Source: an uncultured Aquincola sp.
GTDB lineage: Bacteria; Pseudomonadota; Gammaproteobacteria; Burkholderiales; Burkholderiaceae
Length of the DNA stretch: 24,148 nt
NCBI GenBank assembly: GCA_937883885.1
Contig: CAKZXL010000676.1
Coordinates: 1 to 24,148 of the forward strand
Reading direction: 5' to 3'
The translations under genes and the position numbers were made by a program. The stretch's first letter is position 1. Each line of letters begins with the position of its first letter. Shown piece by piece: positions 21,597 through 24,148 of the stretch. Under the pieces are notes generated by a model that saw only the letters and a list, made by a program, of their open reading frames with translations, had not been told where the DNA came from and did not search any database.

Positions 21597-22715
21597 ATGA
21601 ACAGCACCAGCACCCCCGCCAGCGAAGGCTGGCAAGCGCCGCCGGACCGTACCAGCCAGACCGACGACGAACGCATCAAGGACATCGTGCCGCTGCCGCC
21701 CCCCGAACACCTGATCCGCTTCTTCCCCATCCGCGGCACCGCGATGGAAAGGCTGGTGTCGGACACGCGCCAGTCCATCCGCCGCATCCTGCACAAGCAG
21801 GACGACCGGCTGCTGGTGATCATGGGCCCCTGCTCCATCCACGACCCGGCGGCAGCGCTGGAATACGCCCGCAAGCTCAAGGCCCAGCGCGAGAAGTACG
21901 CCGACACGCTGGAAATCGTGATGCGGGTGTACTTCGAAAAGCCGCGCACCACCGTCGGCTGGAAGGGCCTGATCAACGACCCCTACCTGGACGAGACCTT
22001 CCGCATCGACGAAGGCCTGCGCATCGCGCGCCAGCTGCTGCTGGACATCAACCGCCTGGGCATACCGGCGGGCAGCGAGTTCCTGGACGTGATCTCGCCG
22101 CAGTACATCGGCGACCTGATCGCCTGGGGCGCCATCGGCGCGCGCACCACCGAAAGCCAGGTGCACCGTGAGCTGGCTTCGGGCCTGTCGGCGCCGATCG
22201 GCTTCAAGAACGGTACCGACGGCAACATCAAGATCGCGATGGACGCGATCCAGTCGGCCTCACGGCCGCACCACTTCCTGTCGGTGCACAAGAACGGCCA
22301 GGTGGCCATCGTCGAGACCTCGGGCAATGCCGATTGCCACGTGATCCTGCGCGGCGGCAAGACACCCAACTACAGCGCCGAGCACGTGGCCGACGCCTGC
22401 CGCCAGCTGGAGGCCGCCCAGCTGGACTGCGCGCTGATGGTGGACTGCAGCCATGCCAACAGCAGCAAGCAGCACGAGCGCCAGCTGGATGTGGCCCGCG
22501 ACGTGGCGCAGCAACTGCGCGACGGCGGCCGCTGCATCTTCGGCGTGATGGTGGAAAGCCACCTGAAGGCCGGCGCGCAGAAGTTCAACGCCGGCAAGGA
22601 CGACCCCGCCCAACTGGCCTACGGCCAGAGCATCACCGACGCCTGCCTGGGCTGGGACGATTCGCTGGAGTGCCTGGAGGTGCTGAGCGCTGCCGTGAAG
22701 GCCCGGCGCGGGTAA
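21597..22715 (+). CDS. aroG: 3-deoxy-7-phosphoheptulonate (DAHP) synthase, class I (AroG/AroF type)
   Basis: The 372-residue cytoplasmic enzyme condenses phosphoenolpyruvate and erythrose 4-phosphate in the first step of the shikimate pathway. Signatures are the metal and substrate motif IMGPCSIHD (Cys79), RVYFEKPRTTVGWKGLINDP, GAIGARTTESQVHRELASGLSAPIGFKNGTDG, HVILRGGKTPNY and VDCSHANSSKQ. Residues that form the Phe inhibitor site in E. coli AroG (INDP region and the Ser in SGLS) are conserved, but which aromatic acid inhibits this enzyme cannot be settled by eye. An N-terminal extension of about 20 residues precedes the core. No Shine-Dalgarno is visible before the ATG at 21597. The attenuator-like leader lies directly upstream. 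Confidence 0.95.
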   Translation: MNSTSTPASEGWQAPPDRTSQTDDERIKDIVPLPPPEHLIRFFPIRGTAMERLVSDTRQSIRRILHKQDDRLLVIMGPCSIHDPAAALEYARKLKAQREKYADTLEIVMRVYFEKPRTTVGWKGLINDPYLDETFRIDEGLRIARQLLLDINRLGIPAGSEFLDVISPQYIGDLIAWGAIGARTTESQVHRELASGLSAPIGFKNGTDGNIKIAMDAIQSASRPHHFLSVHKNGQVAIVETSGNADCHVILRGGKTPNYSAEHVADACRQLEAAQLDCALMVDCSHANSSKQHERQLDVARDVAQQLRDGGRCIFGVMVESHLKAGAQKFNAGKDDPAQLAYGQSITDACLGWDDSLECLEVLSAAVKARRG

Positions 22716-22810
22716 GAACGTTGGCGAGGCTTGTTCGGCACGCCAGATAGTGCCCTACTTACTCGGCGTCGCTAGCGTGCGGCACTCCATGTGACCAATG
22801 CAGAGCGCTC

Positions 22811-23656
22811 ATGCTTGCTGAAGCCTACTTCGACGAAAGCGGAACCAACGACGACAGCAGGAACTTGTGTCTTGGCGGGTACGTCTTCGAAGGTGCATCG
22901 ATTGCCGCCTTCGAAGACGACTGGCAGGAAATGCTGCGACGCTATGAGCTGCAGTATTTCCACATGCGTGAGTTCAATCAGCAGCGCGGCAAAGGCGTGT
23001 ATGGACACCTGAGTACGCCCGCTCGGCAGGCTGCCCTTGGCGAAGCGATCGGAATCATTGAAAGGCACGCCCTCTGCGGCTTCGCGTTTTCAGTCGAGAA
23101 GACTGCCTTCGACGATATCGCTGCTGGTAGCCCCTGGTCGAAGCAGTACGCGTTCCTCGCGAACCAGGCTTTTTATGGCATCGAGGAGACGTTCAAGCAT
23201 CACGGGCCGGGCTCGGTGAACTATGTGTTCGAGCAAGGCGCCCACGGATGGGGCAATGCGGCGAAAGTATTCCAAGAGGCGAAGGCGATCCCGGCGTTGA
23301 AGGACAAGTACCGTCTTGGCGAGCTTCGGCAAGAGCCCAAGTCCGGCGCCATCCATTTGCAAGCAGCCGACCTTTTGGTCTGGTCAACGCTGCGCGAGCG
23401 AAGGCGCGTGGATAGGGGTGAGCCTCTTGGGAGTCACGAAGAATTCAATCGACTGCGAGGCGTGAAGCTCCACGTTCACCATTGGGATTCCGAAGCCGGG
23501 GAGATCATCCAGTGGCTGCGAAACGTGGTTGGCCGTGACACCGCCTTCATGGAGTGGCTTCAAATGCACGCCACAAGGGAGTTCCTGCTGTTCCTTCGAG
23601 CGGACGGTCAAAATGCTGTCGACTACTTCAGAAGCGTTTTCAGAGCGAGCCGCTGA
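22811..23656 (+). CDS. DUF3800 domain protein
   Basis: The 281-residue protein has the DUF3800 landmarks: the N-terminal AYFDESG (Asp8, Glu9), YFHMREF (49-55), NYVFEQGAHGWGNA (~137-150) and the C-terminal IHLQAADLLVW (181-191, Asp187). The spaced acidic residues suggest an RNase H-like nuclease fold (inference). DUF3800 proteins are often found in mobile and defence-related contexts, but their activity is not well established. A+T content is visibly higher than in aroG: by hand count the row 23041-23100 is 33/60 G+C against 41/60 for 22501-22560. This suggests transfer. The 3' end overlaps the next gene by 44 bp, so the two are coupled. The start is the ATG immediately before the AYFDESG strand. 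Confidence 0.85.
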   Translation: MLAEAYFDESGTNDDSRNLCLGGYVFEGASIAAFEDDWQEMLRRYELQYFHMREFNQQRGKGVYGHLSTPARQAALGEAIGIIERHALCGFAFSVEKTAFDDIAAGSPWSKQYAFLANQAFYGIEETFKHHGPGSVNYVFEQGAHGWGNAAKVFQEAKAIPALKDKYRLGELRQEPKSGAIHLQAADLLVWSTLRERRRVDRGEPLGSHEEFNRLRGVKLHVHHWDSEAGEIIQWLRNVVGRDTAFMEWLQMHATREFLLFLRADGQNAVDYFRSVFRASR

Positions 23657-23882
23657 CGCCAGCGCATCGGTGGCAGACGCCGCCGACGTGCTGAATTTGC
23701 CGCTGCCACACGTCTTGAACCTGCTGAGTTCGGGCGTCCTTCCGTTCCACAAGGTGGGCGGGGATCGGCGAGTCAGCGTTTCCGCCTTGATGGCCTACAA
23801 ACTTGCTTTCGAGCAACGCCGCTCCGCCGCGCTGGAAACGCTGGCTGCGCAAGCTCAAGCCCTGCAGATGGGCTATGAGTGA
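23613..23882 (+). CDS. Excisionase-like helix-turn-helix protein (antitoxin-like)
   Basis: The 89-residue protein contains a MerR/excisionase-type winged HTH: SVADAADVLNLPLPHVLNLLSSGVLPFHKVGGDRRVSVSALMAYK (~22-66), then an Ala/Gln-rich C-terminal helix (QRRSAALETLAAQAQALQMGY). This layout of HTH, AYK and a helix with RRxAALxxLAxxAQ is that of antitoxin-like proteins usually encoded beside PIN-domain toxins; here the neighbour is DUF3800 instead. The start is ATG 23613, inside the DUF3800 frame; a longer start at 23529 would add sequence antisense in style. It probably binds DNA and autoregulates its operon (inference). Its last codons overlap the next ATG. Confidence 0.75.
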   Translation: MLSTTSEAFSERAADASASVADAADVLNLPLPHVLNLLSSGVLPFHKVGGDRRVSVSALMAYKLAFEQRRSAALETLAAQAQALQMGYE

Positions 23883-24012
23883 AGCGCTCGCGCGTCACCG
23901 AAGTTTCGAGAAGGCTGCGCGACGGTTCCCTGTGCTGCAGCAATTGGCGACCGACCTTTTTGCCGGCCGCAGGGGTTGCCCGCGCAGAGCCTGCGCGGGC
24001 CCCAGTACTTAA
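23875..24012 (+). pseudogene. Probable stub of a third operon gene (45 codons)
   Basis: An ATG at 23875 overlaps the end of the HTH gene (ATGAGTGA), the usual mark of a coupled downstream gene. The frame gives a plausible start (MSEALARHRSFEKAARRFPVLQ, then QLATDLFAG) for about 30 residues. After that it runs into the hairpin at 23978-24000 and reads an Arg/Cys/Pro-rich tail to a TAA at 24010-24012, overlapping the etfA stop. I read this as the N-terminus of a gene cut off at the junction with the etfA 3' region. It could also be a genuine 45-residue peptide; no family was recognised. Confidence 0.45.
23978..24000. terminator. Perfect 10-bp hairpin between the accessory patch and etfA
   Basis: GCCCGCGCAG (23978-23987) pairs with CTGCGCGGGC (23991-24000) across AGC, nine bases beyond the etfA stop codon. 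It is probably the etfA transcript's 3' hairpin and may also end the incoming plus-strand transcript. No clear T run follows on either strand. Confidence 0.6.
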
Positions 24013-24148
24013 AGGCTCTTCACCAGCTCCGGCACCGCATTGAACAGGTCGGCCTCCAGGCCATAGTCGGCCACGCTGAAGATCGGCGCCTCGGGGTCCT
24101 TGTTGATGGCCACGATGACCTTGCTGTCCTTCATGCCGGCCAGGTGCT
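24009..24148 (-). CDS. etfA: Electron transfer flavoprotein alpha subunit, C-terminal end (5' part outside window)
   Basis: The minus-strand frame ending in TAA (24009-24011) gives the last 45 residues of Etf[21 protein letters not shown], then [15 protein letters not shown] and VPELVKSL. This is the highly conserved FAD-binding C-terminal domain, including the [10 protein letters not shown] motif. ETF carries electrons from acyl-CoA and related dehydrogenases to ETF-ubiquinone oxidoreductase. The remainder, and presumably etfB, lies beyond the window. Codon use is of the high-GC core type, in contrast to the neighbouring accessory genes. Confidence 0.93.
   Translation of the reverse strand, partial: HLAGMKDSKVIVAINKDPEAPIFSVADYGLEADLFNAVPELVKSL

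Noticed and set aside
22749..22786. AGTGCC...GGCACT inverted repeat after aroG as a terminator or attachment site
   Set aside because: Only 6 bp with a 26-nt loop, no T run, no tRNA and no matching direct repeat at the other end of the accessory patch.
1..24148. CRISPR array, tRNA, rRNA or insertion sequence
   Set aside because: No regularly spaced repeats, cloverleaf-like sequences, rRNA signatures or transposase frames were seen.

Overview
The window looks like a chromosome segment of a high-GC betaproteobacterium of the order Burkholderiales, probably the Rubrivivax/Leptothrix/Ideonella side (inference from codon bias, a Bug-type solute receptor, a pilT/cNMP-binding/pilU cluster, a yraN/rsmI/diaA/dolP cluster and the style of the GC-rich intergenic repeats). 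No rRNA, tRNA, CRISPR array or insertion sequence was seen. Almost all of it is dense core genome.

Layout. 1-392: C-terminal part of a GlxR/GarR-type reductase. 470-533: one copy of a ~65-bp intergenic repeat. 540-1379 (-) proC and 1519-2796 (+) gdhA are divergent. 2877-5079 (+): a Bug/TctC-type solute-binding protein and an MFS transporter. 5286-10503 (+): an Lrp/AsnC regulator followed by a complete branched-chain-amino-acid-type ABC transporter (livG, livF, livK-like receptor, livH, livM); a second, inverted copy of the repeat lies between receptor and permease. 10500-11741 (-): DUF2254 membrane protein. 11783-12481 (-) yggS is divergent from the twitching-motility cluster pilT, a cyclic-nucleotide-binding-domain protein, pilU and an unrecognised 282-residue protein (12530-16267). 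16298-17535 (-): dolP and diaA. 17693-18643 (+): DUF5672 protein. 18541-18960 (-) yraN and 18959 onward (+) rsmI have overlapping start codons. Then come tldD and the DAHP synthase gene aroG. 22811-24012 is a lower-GC accessory patch: a DUF3800 protein, an excisionase-like helix-turn-helix protein and what looks like the stub of a third gene. The window ends in the C-terminus of etfA (-).

The most interesting signal is between tldD and aroG. A promoter-like sequence (TTGACG-N18-TACATT) is followed at once by a 24-codon ORF (21423-21497) whose first 13 residues include six Phe, one Tyr and one Trp. After it come a perfect 13-bp hairpin with eight T's (21525-21558) and then aroG. A segment inside the leader ORF (21470-21479) can pair with the 5' arm of that terminator, as an antiterminator would. 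This is the full layout of a ribosome-mediated attenuator in front of the first enzyme of aromatic amino acid synthesis.

The second area of interest is the DUF3800/HTH patch, which has the look of a defence or toxin-antitoxin-like module inserted between aroG and etfA. Smaller oddities are an Arg in place of the Walker A Lys in LivF, loss of the usual SIS serines in DiaA, and several start codons placed 6-9 nt after -10-like hexamers (possible leaderless mRNAs).
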